42,108 nucleotides of DNA, from assembly GCA_000531095.1 (NCBI GenBank), contig HG799477.1:38479-80586 (forward strand), given 5' to 3'. This DNA is from Gemmata massiliana (GTDB lineage: Bacteria; Planctomycetota; Planctomycetia; Gemmatales; Gemmataceae). Both the position numbers and the translations under genes were made by a program. Below, piece after piece: positions 33,906 through 42,108 of this stretch (position 1 is its first letter; each line of letters starts with the position of its first letter). Below the pieces are notes generated by a model that ran no database searches, was not told the DNA's origin, and was given only the letters and a program-made list of their open reading frames with translations.

Positions 33906-34877
33906 CTACGATTTGCCCCTCAACTTCTCAACGAACTTTTGCAGGTCGCCGGGGAGCGGCATCGACCAGTGCAGGTGTTCGTTGGTGGCGGGGTGCTCGA
34001 AACCCAGTTCCGTGGCGTGGAGCGCGAGGCGCGGGGCTTCGCTCTTGTCGTCGAACACCTCGCCGTTGGCCCTCTTCACGTACACCTTGTCGCCGCACAC
34101 GGGGTGGCCGGCTTCCGAGAGGTGGATGCGGATCTGGTGCGTGCGGCCCGTTTCGAGCCGGCACGAGAGCAGTGTGTAGCCCGGGAGCCGTTCTTCCAGC
34201 GCGATGTGTGTGACGGCTTCTTTGCCCACGCCGGTAAGTTTCGTGCTCCCGCGCCGGCCGTCGCCGCGGTCCTCCACCAAGCGCGAGCGGATCGTTTGCG
34301 CGCTCAGAATGCCGGGAACCACGGTGAGGTAGCGCCGGACGACAGTGTGCTTGCGGAACTGGAGCCCGAGTTCGCGCTCGGCGAGCACCGAGCGCGCGAA
34401 CACCACCAGCCCGCTCGTTTCCTTGTCGAGCCGGTGGACGATCCGCAGCCCGTTCAGGTCGCGCGGCGCGCGGTTGAGTTGGTGGGCGATGGCCCACTGT
34501 GCGAGATCCTGAAGCGTGGGGTCGAGTTCGCGGCGCTGTTCGGACCATTCCAGTTCCGCGGGGTGCCGGACGGTGTTCACGCCCGCGGGCTTCTCGACCA
34601 CGACCACGTGTTCGTCGAGGTGCCGGACGACGAGCCGCTCAGGGTGCGCGGCGCGCGGGAGTGGCTTGGGGTGCTCCAGGAGCACCACGACCTCGTCTTC
34701 CTTCACGCGGCGCGCCTCGTCCGAGCAGATCGCGTCGCCGACCTTCACGCGGCGCGCGGCGATGAGCTTGCGCACGTCGGTCCACGACGGCCCGCCGAGC
34801 CGCGACCGCAGCACCTTCGCGAGCGTGAACCCGGCTTCCTGCGGGGCAACGGTGAATGGGGGGAGTGCGAACGACAT
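33906..34877 (-). CDS. RluA-family 23S rRNA or tRNA pseudouridine synthase
   Basis: A 323-residue enzyme that converts specific uridines to pseudouridine. An N-terminal S4-like RNA-binding segment (TLAKVLRSRLGGPSWTDVRKLIAARRVKV, about residues 18-46) precedes the catalytic domain. The catalytic motif is LRIVHRLDKETSGLVVFARS with the active Asp at D151, followed by GRTHQIRIHLSEAGHPVCGD and LALHATELGFEHP, all typical of RluA/RluC/RluD. The exact target site cannot be told from sequence alone. It overlaps no gene and sits 2 bp downstream of the DUF2007-like gene, so they are co-transcribed. Confidence 0.93.
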   Translation of the reverse strand: MSFALPPFTVAPQEAGFTLAKVLRSRLGGPSWTDVRKLIAARRVKVGDAICSDEARRVKEDEVVVLLEHPKPLPRAAHPERLVVRHLDEHVVVVEKPAGVNTVRHPAELEWSEQRRELDPTLQDLAQWAIAHQLNRAPRDLNGLRIVHRLDKETSGLVVFARSVLAERELGLQFRKHTVVRRYLTVVPGILSAQTIRSRLVEDRGDGRRGSTKLTGVGKEAVTHIALEERLPGYTLLSCRLETGRTHQIRIHLSEAGHPVCGDKVYVKRANGEVFDDKSEAPRLALHATELGFEHPATNEHLHWSMPLPGDLQKFVEKLRGKS

Positions 34878-34879
34878 CG

Positions 34880-35356
34880 CTATTCCTCGGGCTCCTCATC
34901 GTCTTCGGGGGTGCCGACATCCATATCGGACCAGTCCTCGTCCGGGTCGGGGATGTCCATGAACCCACCGCAGTGCGGGCAGTTTTCGGTCGTTCCCATC
35001 TTCTGCGCGGGCCAGTCGGACGACTTGCCGCAATCCTCGCACACCGCGGTGACCGTTCCGGTGCGGCTCGCGCGCTTGTCCTGGATGGCCTTGAACGCCG
35101 CTACCGACTGCGCCGCGCCGAGTAACTCCAGTGCGTCCTTGATCTTGGAGGGATCGGTCACCACGACCGGGAACTCTTCGATCGGCGCCTCGTCGCTCAT
35201 CCCGGTGAGCGCAGAAACCGGGGCCGGGGGTGGCAACTCGATCTCGGCCGCGATGTCCTTGGACGCGAGCACCCGGATTACTGCTTCCGCCACCTGCGAG
35301 TTCGGGGCAACGAACACCTTCCGTGATTCGGGTTCATCGGGAGCGGGATCAGCCAT
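34880..35356 (-). CDS. DUF2007-like plus zinc-ribbon protein
   Basis: A 158-residue acidic protein (ATG 35354-35356). Residues 10-75 have the DUF2007 pattern (RKVFVAPNSQVAEAVIRVLASKDIAAEI; FPVVVTDPSKIKDALELL), a small alpha/beta domain thought to act in signalling. A second part holds a zinc ribbon: VCEDCGKSS ... CPHCGGFMD. The tail is strongly acidic (DEDWSDMDVGTPEDDEEPEE). It is the first gene of a two-gene operon with the RluA-type synthase. A GCTAACA tandem pair lies 250 bp upstream. Confidence 0.7.
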   Translation of the reverse strand: MADPAPDEPESRKVFVAPNSQVAEAVIRVLASKDIAAEIELPPPAPVSALTGMSDEAPIEEFPVVVTDPSKIKDALELLGAAQSVAAFKAIQDKRASRTGTVTAVCEDCGKSSDWPAQKMGTTENCPHCGGFMDIPDPDEDWSDMDVGTPEDDEEPEE

Positions 35357-35859
35357 CGTGCGTCTCCAGCGATTGCGGCGGTTGCAGCTCGTTTTCTGGT
35401 TCAACTCGCGAACGGGAACCGGGTTTGGTGAAGCACCGACGTTTCCACCGCGACTCCCGCGTTCTCTGCTCACGCGACCGAACCAAGAGTTACTATACCT
35501 CCCCGGTGAGAAGCGACTTCCAATTTGGTCAACGACGTTCGCGAACCGAACACAACGCGGCCCCACTTCCCAACTCCAGCTTCCGCGCCGACGCCTCTTT
35601 GCGCGGCTAACAATTGCTAACATCTCGGGAAACGGGCCGCCAGAATCGCACTTTCCCTCGCGAAAAATGACATATCTCGTTCGCGCCGGCTAACATTTTC
35701 GCCACGCCATCCCGGTCGCAGAGGGGTCGTACACGAACACAGCATCCAACAGGACATTTCCCTATGCTTGGTATTTTACGCCAAGTTGATTTGTGGAACA
35801 AAGTTTATTTGTGAAAATAAGATCATCATCTATGCAGATCTGAGCAGCGATTCCCTTCG
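35357..35859. other. Intergenic region with GCTAACA sites
   Basis: No gene is seen in these 503 bp. GCTAACA at 35606-35612 and GCTAACA at 35616-35622 are 10 bp apart, like the sites at 934, 1062 and 12781. GCTAACATTTTCGCC at 35689-35703 repeats exactly the 15 bases at 1072-1086. The stretch near 35765-35835 is AT-rich, just downstream of the paralogue trio. Confidence 0.6.
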
Positions 35860-36480
35860 CTACTGCTTGCCGAGGACAAGGTCCACGACCCAGCACCCGC
35901 GCACGTGCGGCCCGGGACCGCGACAGTGATTCAGGATGTCGTCGTTGTCGCACCCGGCGTCCTGCAAAGCGTCCGCCAGAATGGGCATCGCGCTGAAGTC
36001 GCGCGACTCGTACATTTGGGCTGCAAGCGCAACGGCGATTGAGGTGATCGACGAAGGGGAAAGTGTGACGGGGCGGAACGGATTCCCGAAAATGTCGCGA
36101 AGCACGTCTGCGTGTTCTGCCTCAGCCTGTGCCCAAACAGTATCACCCCGATCGGGGTAGTAATCATCCGACCAACATCCCATCTCACATCCGGTTGAGA
36201 GATTGAGAAGTGCATACCGCCGTTCGCCATCCGGGGTGTTCTGGTCACGAAAATAGTCCAAGACATCCAACCACTTATCATCTATCTGATCTGCCACGCG
36301 GCCTTCGATCTCGTTGCCGAACGCAATAACCCAATCTCGACAGACATCGGGCAACTCGTCCCAAATAAGATTGAAACAAGCGAGAACCAGAAGGCCTGGT
36401 TTGCGCTGTTCGACATGTGCTTCGACGTGTGCGAGCATTGGATGTGTTTCTCGGCACGTAAGCCATTCTGCTTCGGTCAT
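35860..36480 (-). CDS. Planctomycete paralogue-family protein, copy 3
   Basis: A 206-residue soluble protein starting MTEAEWLTCRETHP. It shares with the next two genes a C-terminal block: VLRDIFGNPFRPVTLSPS, MYESRDFSAMPILADALQDAG, CDNDDILNHCRGPGPHVRG, CWVVDLVLGK. The N-terminal part is divergent from the other two (LLVLACFNLIWDELPDVCRDW) and lacks their RLFGCACCR motif. Cysteines and histidines in the shared block (GCDNDDILNHC, HVRGCW) may bind metal. This family is common in Gemmata-type genomes (from memory) and has no known function. Last of three tandem copies. Confidence 0.75.
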   Translation of the reverse strand: MTEAEWLTCRETHPMLAHVEAHVEQRKPGLLVLACFNLIWDELPDVCRDWVIAFGNEIEGRVADQIDDKWLDVLDYFRDQNTPDGERRYALLNLSTGCEMGCWSDDYYPDRGDTVWAQAEAEHADVLRDIFGNPFRPVTLSPSSITSIAVALAAQMYESRDFSAMPILADALQDAGCDNDDILNHCRGPGPHVRGCWVVDLVLGKQ

Positions 36481-36510
36481 TGGTTGCCCCCTGGAACCGT
36501 CCGTTCACCA

Positions 36511-37152
36511 CTATTCCTTGCTGAGCACCAAATCGACGACCCAGCACCCATGCACATGTGTGGCCGGCGCGCGGCAGTGGTTCAGGATGTCGTCGCTGTC
36601 GCAGCCGGCGTCCTGAAGGGCATCGGCCAGAATGGGCATCCGGTCGAACGCGCGCTCCGCATAAATACCGCGGGCCAGCGCAGTCACGGTCGAGGTTCCC
36701 CATGCTGAGTCGAATGGGACGGGGCGAAATGGAAGCGGCCCGAAGAGGTCGCGGAGGAACCCCGGTTGGTCGCGCCGGGTTTCCAGGTTACCGGTTGCTC
36801 GGTGCGCGGCGATCCCAACCTCGCGGGCCACGTTCAGCGCCGTTGTGTGATTGGCTTTCCACTCTAATAGTTCGGCAACGGCTCGATAGAGGGGTAGCTT
36901 CTGGGGTGTCGCTTCAGCGACGACTTTGACAGCGGCCGTGACCGCTTCGCGCTCGTCCGCGGGGACGTCGCCGTCCGCACACCGCTCGGCGCACTCGACT
37001 CCCCGTCGGACGGTTTCGTCGTCGAAATAGTCCCAGACCGACCGGCAGCACGCGCAGCCGAACAAACGGAGTTTCCTCGGCCCGAACCGGCGTCGCAGGA
37101 ACGCCACCAACTTCTCGACGTCGTTCGATTTGTTCCAGTCCGCCTCGGTCAT
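36511..37152 (-). CDS. Planctomycete paralogue-family protein, copy 2
   Basis: A 213-residue protein starting MTEADWNKSNDVEKLVAFL. The N-terminal motif KLRLFGCACCRSVWDYF resembles a Cys-rich metal site. A helical middle follows (RRGVECAERCADGDVPADEREAV), then FLRDLFGPLPFRPVPFD, AFDRMPILADALQDAGCDSDD, HVHGCWVVDLVLSKE. It has the same layout as copies 1 and 3. It ends 30 bp before copy 3 and begins 3 bp after copy 1, so all three should be in one transcript. Confidence 0.77.
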   Translation of the reverse strand: MTEADWNKSNDVEKLVAFLRRRFGPRKLRLFGCACCRSVWDYFDDETVRRGVECAERCADGDVPADEREAVTAAVKVVAEATPQKLPLYRAVAELLEWKANHTTALNVAREVGIAAHRATGNLETRRDQPGFLRDLFGPLPFRPVPFDSAWGTSTVTALARGIYAERAFDRMPILADALQDAGCDSDDILNHCRAPATHVHGCWVVDLVLSKE

Positions 37153-37155
37153 GAA

Positions 37156-37848
37156 TCACTCCTTGCCGAGCAACAGGTCAACAACCCAGCACCCCCGAAC
37201 GTGCGGCCCCGGTCCGCGACAGTGGTCCAAAATTCGGTCGTCGTTGCACCCAGCGTCCTGAAGTGCATCGGCTAGGATCGGCATCGCACTAAAGTCACGC
37301 GACTCGTACATCTGGGATGCAAGTGTGACAGCGGTATCGGTGTGCCAGTTTGGGGAGAACATGACGGGGTCGAACGGGTTCCCGAAGATGTCGCGCAGAA
37401 TTGCGATTTGTTGCCCGTCGATGGGTATTGAAGCGCTGAGAAGTGTTGGTGCGCCAGACCGATTCGCTCTGTACCGAATCCCTTGGGCGAGCGTCTGAGC
37501 GGCCGCAACCGCTGCCACAAAAACGTTCGAGTTAGCGACCATCCGGGCGGCGTGGAACTCGAAAAAGCGGAACCCGAGTTCGGGGCCTCCCGTGGAGGGT
37601 AGGGCTGCTTCGAGACGCGCGAGCGATTGCCGGGAACTGCTTGCGTCCGCAAACCGTTCTGCTTCAGATATCAACTCCGCGCACTTGGGGTCGGGTGCGA
37701 ACAAGGGCCAAACGAGCCGGCAACAGGCACATCCGAATAACCGCATTCGCCGTCGTCCGGATTTGATCCGGTTCACGCGATGGCCTGTGCGAAGGAACTG
37801 CGCCAGTAAGTACAGGTCGGTTGTTGCGAGCCACTGCGTTTCGGTCAT
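37156..37848 (-). CDS. Planctomycete paralogue-family protein, copy 1
   Basis: A 230-residue protein starting MTETQWLATTDLYLLAQFL, the first gene of the tandem trio. It has RMRLFGCACCRLVWPLFA near residue 35, a helical middle (CAELISEAERFADASSS, ANSNVFVAAVAAAQTLAQG) and the shared end ILRDIFGNPFDPVMFS, MYESRDFSAMPILADALQDAG, HVRGCWVVDLLLGKE. The DNA of this 3' block is closely similar to that of copy 3 (37170-37320 against 35875-36025), pointing to recent duplication or gene conversion. Unknown function. Confidence 0.77.
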   Translation of the reverse strand: MTETQWLATTDLYLLAQFLRTGHRVNRIKSGRRRMRLFGCACCRLVWPLFAPDPKCAELISEAERFADASSSRQSLARLEAALPSTGGPELGFRFFEFHAARMVANSNVFVAAVAAAQTLAQGIRYRANRSGAPTLLSASIPIDGQQIAILRDIFGNPFDPVMFSPNWHTDTAVTLASQMYESRDFSAMPILADALQDAGCNDDRILDHCRGPGPHVRGCWVVDLLLGKE

Positions 37849-38086
37849 CGGACGATTCTCGCTGAGTGTGGTTCGAGAGATTTATGCCGCGACCAGCTTC
37901 GTCGATTCCAGAGTGGGCGCGCGGAGCGAGATCTCGACCACGAACGTACTTCAGGATTTGTAGCTGTGGTTACAGCTAGAATGAAGAAAGAAGAGCCGCG
38001 GATAACGCGGATCGGACCGTACTCACTTCGCTTTGGGCGAGAATCCCGCCGGATCGCTCTTGTGGGCAGACCGAATGGGCGACATT

Positions 38087-38100
38087 GTTTCCTAGGAAAC
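38087..38100. promoter_or_regulatory. Perfect 14-bp palindrome GTTTCCTAGGAAAC, likely MarR operator
   Basis: The sequence is its own complement and lies 20 bp upstream of the MarR start codon; flanking TT and TAA extend the symmetry. Position and symmetry fit autorepression by a MarR dimer. The spacer upstream (37849-38086) has no gene; it contains a small TAGCTGT-GGTT-ACAGCTA hairpin (37961-37978) and a partial dispersed-repeat word (GCGGATAACGCGGATCGGAC). Confidence 0.7.
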
Positions 38101-38120
38101 TAATTGTCCGAGGTCGATCC

Positions 38121-38576
38121 ATGCCGACCGAACCCAGCCCGCTCGATGCCCACGTCGGGTTCTGGTTGCGCTTCGTCTCCAATCACGTCTCCCACGCCTT
38201 CAGCCAGAAGGTTGAAGCCCACGGTGTGACGGTCGCCGAGTGGGTGGTGCTGCGCCAACTGCTCGCTTCCGGGGCCGTTGCCCCGAGCGCCGTCGCCGAA
38301 GCGCTGGGGACGACCCGCGGGGCCGTTTCCAAGCTCGTCGACCGGTTGCTAACCAAGAAGCTGGTCTCGCGCACCGCCGCACGGGGCGACAAGCGGTTCC
38401 AGACGGTCGCGCTCACCGCGGCCGGGCGGAAACTCGTACCGGTTCTCGCGGCCCTGGCGGACGCGAACGACGCCGAGTTTTTCGGGCACCTCGACGCCGA
38501 GCAGCGGGCGGTGCTGGTGGAGCTAATGAAGGACGTCGTGCGGCGGCACGAGCTGAAGGACGTGCCGGTCTCGTAA
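38121..38576 (+). CDS. MarR-family transcriptional regulator
   Basis: A 151-residue winged-helix regulator (ATG 38121 with GAGG). The sequence FWLRFVSNHVSHAFSQKVEAHGVTVAEWVVLRQLL gives helices 1-2, SAVAEALGTTRGAVSKLVDRL is the DNA-binding helix-turn-helix, and RTAARGDKRFQTVALTAAG the wing. It is followed after 22 bp by a DUF1398 gene and preceded by a perfect palindrome, so it probably controls its own operon. The effector is unknown. Confidence 0.92.
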   Translation: MPTEPSPLDAHVGFWLRFVSNHVSHAFSQKVEAHGVTVAEWVVLRQLLASGAVAPSAVAEALGTTRGAVSKLVDRLLTKKLVSRTAARGDKRFQTVALTAAGRKLVPVLAALADANDAEFFGHLDAEQRAVLVELMKDVVRRHELKDVPVS

Positions 38577-38598
38577 CCCGAACCCGAAAGGCGGAGCC

Positions 38599-39006
38599 AT
38601 GACCAGTCAGGAGCGGCTCGCGGTGATAAAGGACTGCAAGGAACGGTCGATCGCGGGTACGATCCCGTTCCCGGAAGTGGTGCGCAGGCTGCACGCGGCC
38701 GGCGTCGAGCGGTACCACGTCGACCTCACGCGCGACGAAACGACCTACTACCTGTCGTGCGGGGAGTCACACGTGCTCGCCACCGGTGTGCTGCGTGATC
38801 CCATCGCCGAGTCGTTCGATGTCGCGGCGGTGGAGGGGGCGGTGCGCGCGAGTCAGCGCGGGGAGATCATCTTCCCCGAGTTCCTCCGCCGGATCATGGC
38901 GGCCGGATGCGTTGGGTATTTTACCCAGATCACCGGCAGCCGGGTGCAGTACGTCGGTCGGACCGGCGACCTGCACGTCGAGCCGTTTCTACCCGCGAAG
39001 ACCTGA
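38599..39006 (+). CDS. DUF1398 family protein (YbcV-like)
   Basis: A 135-residue protein matching the DUF1398 pattern: IPFPEVVRRLHAAGVERYHVDLTRDETTYYLSCGESH in the first half and IIFPEFLRRIMAAGCVGYFTQITGSRVQYVGR in the second half. The two halves share FPE..RR..AAG, a repeated half-domain typical of this family. Its function is unknown, although related proteins were once labelled phage-derived. It shares an operon with the MarR regulator; AAAGGCGGAG precedes its ATG. Confidence 0.87.
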   Translation: MTSQERLAVIKDCKERSIAGTIPFPEVVRRLHAAGVERYHVDLTRDETTYYLSCGESHVLATGVLRDPIAESFDVAAVEGAVRASQRGEIIFPEFLRRIMAAGCVGYFTQITGSRVQYVGRTGDLHVEPFLPAKT

Positions 39007-39108
39007 CACGGATCGGGGGCGGATGTGTACTTCGAGAACGGCGCCGCGCCCGCCGCTGTCGGCCGTAGTCGACAGCAGCGGGCGCGCGGTTCGATTCACA
39101 AGATCCAA

Positions 39109-41077
39109 TTACACCGCGTAAACGTTGACGGTGATCGTCTTGGGGGTCGGGTCCAGATCGATGCCCCCGTTCGTCGTGCCGCCGTTGTCCTGCACCTGGA
39201 AGGTGAAGGTGGTGTACCCGATACCGTATGCCCCCATCGGTGCCGTGAACGTCAAGGTGCCAATGTCCCCGGCGCTGATAACCTGCCCCGTGGTGACCGC
39301 CACACCGTTGAGTTGCAGCGAGCCCAGTGCGGGTAGGGTTGTGATCTTCACCGCCAGCAGCGTGCCGCCGTCGGTATCGGAGAATCCGAAATCCGACGCC
39401 GCAAAAGTGTACGGCATTATGTCGTTCACGTCCACGGAACCGTCCGCGCCGCTCGGTGCGTCGTTGATGTCGGTGACGGTGACGGCGATGTCCTGGGAGG
39501 TGGTGAAGGTGCCGTCGGTCGCCTGTACGGTCACGTTGTAAACGTTGTTCGTGCCGCCGTCGGTCGGGATCTCGAAGTTCGGGGCCGCGACGAAGGTGAG
39601 TACGCCGGTGGTCGGGTCGATGGCGAACAGGGTGGCGTCCGCAGCCGCCCCCGCTGCCGACCGCCACGATGCTGTACGTTACGGGTGCCCCGGACCCGCC
39701 CGAGGTGGTGACCGTGCGGACCGCGGTCTGGTTCTCCGTGACGCTGACGGCCGCGCCCGAGGTGATGGCCAGGGCGGTGCTCTCGTTGACGTCGGTGACG
39801 GTGACGGCGATGGCCTGGGTCGTGGTGGCCGTGCCGTTGGTCGCTTCCACGGTCACGTCGTAGACGTTGTTGGTGCCCGCGTCGGCCGGCTCCTCGAAGT
39901 CCGGGGCCGTGACGAAGGTGAGTACTCCGGTGGTCGGGTCGATGGCGAACAGGGCCGCGTCGGCGCCGCCGGCGATGCGGTACGTCGCGGTGCGGGAGGT
40001 GGTGACCGTGAGGACCGCGGTCTGGTTCTCCGCGGCGCTGGCCGTGGCGCTCGAGGTGATCGTCAGGGCTGTGGGTTCCGGCGCGGTCCCGATCCGGCCG
40101 CTGGCCGACCCCTGGATCAGCGCGCTGCTCAGTTCGGCCCCGGTGACGCCGTCGAACGTTTTCACGTGCGAGCGCCCGGTGCCGGCCACCACGATGTGGC
40201 CGTCGGCGTCGACTCCGACCGAGACGCCGCCGAGGAACGCTTCAGCGAACGCGAAGAAGCTGGCGTCCAGGGCGCCGGTCGCGCCGTCGTAGGCCTTCAC
40301 GTGCGGCCCGGCGCCCGGCCCGGCCCCGACCAGAACCTCGGCCTTACCGTCCCCGTTGGTGTCCCCCACGGACAGGTCGATGGACCCGGAGAACCCGGCG
40401 AACACGAGGAAGCTGCGGAACTCGCTCCCGGTCGCGCCGTCGAACACCTTCACGTGCCCGCCGGAACCCGGCCCGGCCCCGGTCACGATGTCGGCCTTGC
40501 CGTCCCCGTCCACGTCCCCGAGCGTCACGTTGACGCCGCCGACGAACCCCTGGCCGTAGGCGAAGAAGCTGGCCAGTTCCGAGCCGTCCGCCCCGCTGAA
40601 CGCCTTGACGTGCGTCCCGCCCCCGTTCGCCACGGCGACGGCGAGGTCGGCCTTGCCGTCCCCGTCGATGTCGCCGGCCGCGACGTTGATCCCGCCGGCG
40701 AACCGGTCGAACACCATGAAGCTGCTCACCTGCTGGAACGTCACGCCATCGAACACCTTGACGTGCGAGAACCCGAGCGCGGACCCGGCCACGACGTCGG
40801 CCACGCCGTCCCCGGTCACGTCCCCCATCGCCACGTTCACCCCGCCCCTGAACCCCGTGTCGAACACCTGGATGGCCGCGACCTGCTGGCGCGTGTTGCC
40901 GTCGAACACGCGCACGATCGGGGCCTCGCCGAACGCGGCGCCGGTGGCGAAGTTCCCGGCCGGAACGGTCCGGTCCTCGAGGGCCTCGCTCCGGAGCCGG
41001 TAGCGCCGGGCGGCGTGCGGCGCGCGGGAGCGGGCCGGGGGTACGATCAGGGACTTGATCCAGCGCTTGAACATCAC
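39109..41077 (-). CDS. FG-GAP and cadherin-like surface protein, with a +1 frameshift
   Basis: A roughly 655-residue surface protein once a frameshift is corrected. The N-terminus is basic and ends in the motif LRSEALEDRTVPAGNFATG, the Gemmata-type surface-protein signal. Residues 40-310 hold five to six FG-GAP units (VAMGDVTGDGVADVVAGSA, HVKVFDGATGSEFRSFLVF). Cadherin-like modules follow (YRIAGGADAALFAIDPTTGVLTF, VYDVTVEATNGTATTTQAIAV). After APVTYSIV the literal frame breaks at a C5/G5 run (39648-39652); dropping one base restores ATLFAIDPTTGVLTF and joins the final VTVTDINDAPSGADG part to the stop at 39109. Related to the protein at 28365-30698. Confidence 0.86.
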
Positions 41078-41496
41078 CAGCGGCTCCAGTCGGTTCGTGT
41101 GTGATCTGGTAATTGGCAGTTAAATCTGAAGTTAATTTTCTTGTCGATACGGTGCGGGTCGGGGGTAAGAGTTATCTTCATAAACCGGGCCAGGCCGGAA
41201 ATCAAACCGCGTCGGGGCTGGAAATGGGTCGCCTGAGGTGTGCCGCACCCGGTTACAGGTGAGAGGGCCAAGTTTCCGCACGGGAGCAAAACATTAGACC
41301 GCGCTCGCGGCGCCGAATTCGTGGTCCGGCGGTAGACATCGCGCGGTACGTGAGTACCCCGTGCCGAAGAGTTCTTCGGCGGGTGCTACCGCGTTAGGCG
41401 CCTCGTTGGAACCGGTATTTCGCTACAGTTGTAAAAGTGAACAATCCAGATGTGTCATCGTCCGGGTGAAGGGTGGTCGGGGGAGGGGAGATCGTG
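41078..41496. other. Intergenic region, no gene seen
   Basis: These 419 bp separate the divergent FG-GAP and acetyltransferase genes. An AT-rich part (41110-41185) may hold the promoter of the FG-GAP gene. No repeat, operator or small gene could be supported. Confidence 0.4.
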
Positions 41497-42021
41497 GTGC
41501 CTATTCGGATTGCCGGCGCCGGTGACGCGGGCGCGCTGGCGGACCTGGGGCGGCGGACGTTTCACGACACGTTCGCGGCCTACAACCGCCCGGAAGATAT
41601 GGACGCCTACATGAACGAGGCGTTCAGCACCGAGCGGATCGGCGCGGAGATCCGGGAGCTGGGGGCCGTCTACCTCGTGGCCGAGGCATCCTCGAAGGTG
41701 ATCGGCTTCGCGCGGGTCGCTCCCACTGCTCCGCCCGCGTGCATCACGGGACCGTCTCCGGTACGGTTGGTCAAGTTGTACGTGTCCGCCGACGCCATCG
41801 GTTCGGGCGTCGGGGCGGCGCTGATGCGGGCCAGTATCGAGTGGGCCAGGGGCGCGGGCCACGAGAGCCTGTGGTTGGGCGTTTGGGAGCACAACCACCG
41901 TGCCAAAGCCTTCTACGAGCGATGGGGCTTTGTGCCGGTGGGGACCGAAACGTTCCGCCTCGGGAGCGACGACCAGTCCGACGTGCTGATGCAATTCGTA
42001 CTGAGCGAGGGGGGCGGATGA
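41497..42021 (+). CDS. GNAT-family N-acetyltransferase
   Basis: A 174-residue acetyl-CoA-dependent acetyltransferase. The start is one of two adjacent GTGs (41494, 41497) behind GGAGGGGAG; the second has better spacing and gives MVPIRIAGAGDAGALAD. The acetyl-CoA pyrophosphate-binding motif is VRLVKLYVSADAIGSGVGAAL, followed by SIEWARGAGHESLWLGVWEHN and AKAFYERWGFVPVG, the normal GNAT ending. The substrate cannot be told. It is followed by 87 bp to the window end, which closes with GCTAAC (42103-42108). Confidence 0.9.
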   Translation: MPIRIAGAGDAGALADLGRRTFHDTFAAYNRPEDMDAYMNEAFSTERIGAEIRELGAVYLVAEASSKVIGFARVAPTAPPACITGPSPVRLVKLYVSADAIGSGVGAALMRASIEWARGAGHESLWLGVWEHNHRAKAFYERWGFVPVGTETFRLGSDDQSDVLMQFVLSEGGG

Positions 42022-42108
42022 CGGAGTTCCGACAATCCAAACCGCCATGATCCACTGCACGCTCCGAAGGCTTCACCCCAATCCGCAGGTTTCAAAACGC
42101 ACGCTAAC

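Noticed and set aside
33939..35693. Plus-strand frame of 584 codons opposite the RluA-type synthase
   Set aside because: No domain, and the opposite strand carries clear pseudouridine synthase and DUF2007-like genes.
37961..37978. TAGCTGT-GGTT-ACAGCTA hairpin as a terminator
   Set aside because: The stem is only 7 bp, has no T tract, and lies upstream of the paralogue trio, not after a gene.
39545..41104. Long plus-strand open frame (519 codons) opposite the second FG-GAP gene
   Set aside because: Low-complexity translation with no recognisable motif; antisense shadow of a high-GC repeat gene.

Overview
The window is high-GC DNA that looks like a planctomycete of the family Gemmataceae (Gemmata-like). 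The evidence is a set of lineage-typical proteins: an ECF sigma factor fused to a membrane anchor and a WD40-like domain, a DUF1559 pseudopilin-like protein, a TIGR02996-type protein, two FG-GAP surface proteins with the N-terminal LExRxVPA-type motif, a metallophosphatase/multiheme cytochrome c lipoprotein, and three tandem copies of a planctomycete-type paralogue family. No rRNA, tRNA or CRISPR array was seen. Genes lie on both strands in short operons.

Layout. 1-4.3 kb: ABC ATPase whose 3' end runs into a repeat, class II photolyase, two small unknown genes and a remnant of an RND efflux pump. 4.4-8.7 kb: divergent mutS2 and aspS. 9-12.7 kb: cytochrome c lipoprotein and a membrane-anchored partner. 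13-22.3 kb: M16 peptidase, a small membrane protein, mug, the ECF sigma fusion, an ArsR/AHSA1 pair and two envelope proteins. 22.3-25.6 kb: a probable RiPP cluster. 25.8-32.3 kb: LRR protein, TIGR03032 protein, FG-GAP protein, DUF1559 and DUF2306 proteins. 32.3-33.35 kb: an IS element. 33.4-37.9 kb: TIGR02996 protein, RluA-type synthase, DUF2007-like protein and the paralogue trio. 38-42 kb: MarR/DUF1398 operon, a second FG-GAP protein and a GNAT acetyltransferase.

The most interesting locus is the minus-strand cluster 25616->22328. It encodes a small winged-helix protein, a 65-residue peptide ending in eight cysteines spaced exactly four residues apart, a rho-independent attenuator, a DUF692/MNIO oxygenase with its metal-ligand motifs, a translationally coupled 250-residue protein of unknown family, and an ABC transmembrane domain with no ATPase. 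This fits a ribosomally made, iron-oxygenase-modified cysteine peptide with its own exporter or receptor, and the CX3C-octad core is unlike the MNIO precursors I know.

Other signals are: (i) pairs of GCTAACA exactly 10 bp apart in several intergenic regions; (ii) palindromic repeats inserted in frame inside mutS2 and the M16 peptidase; (iii) nine single-base +1 frameshifts, all in homopolymers (aspS three, transposase three, RND remnant two, FG-GAP protein one), which point to assembly errors or a shared mutational bias; (iv) an apparently leaderless arsR gene with a palindrome over its start codon.
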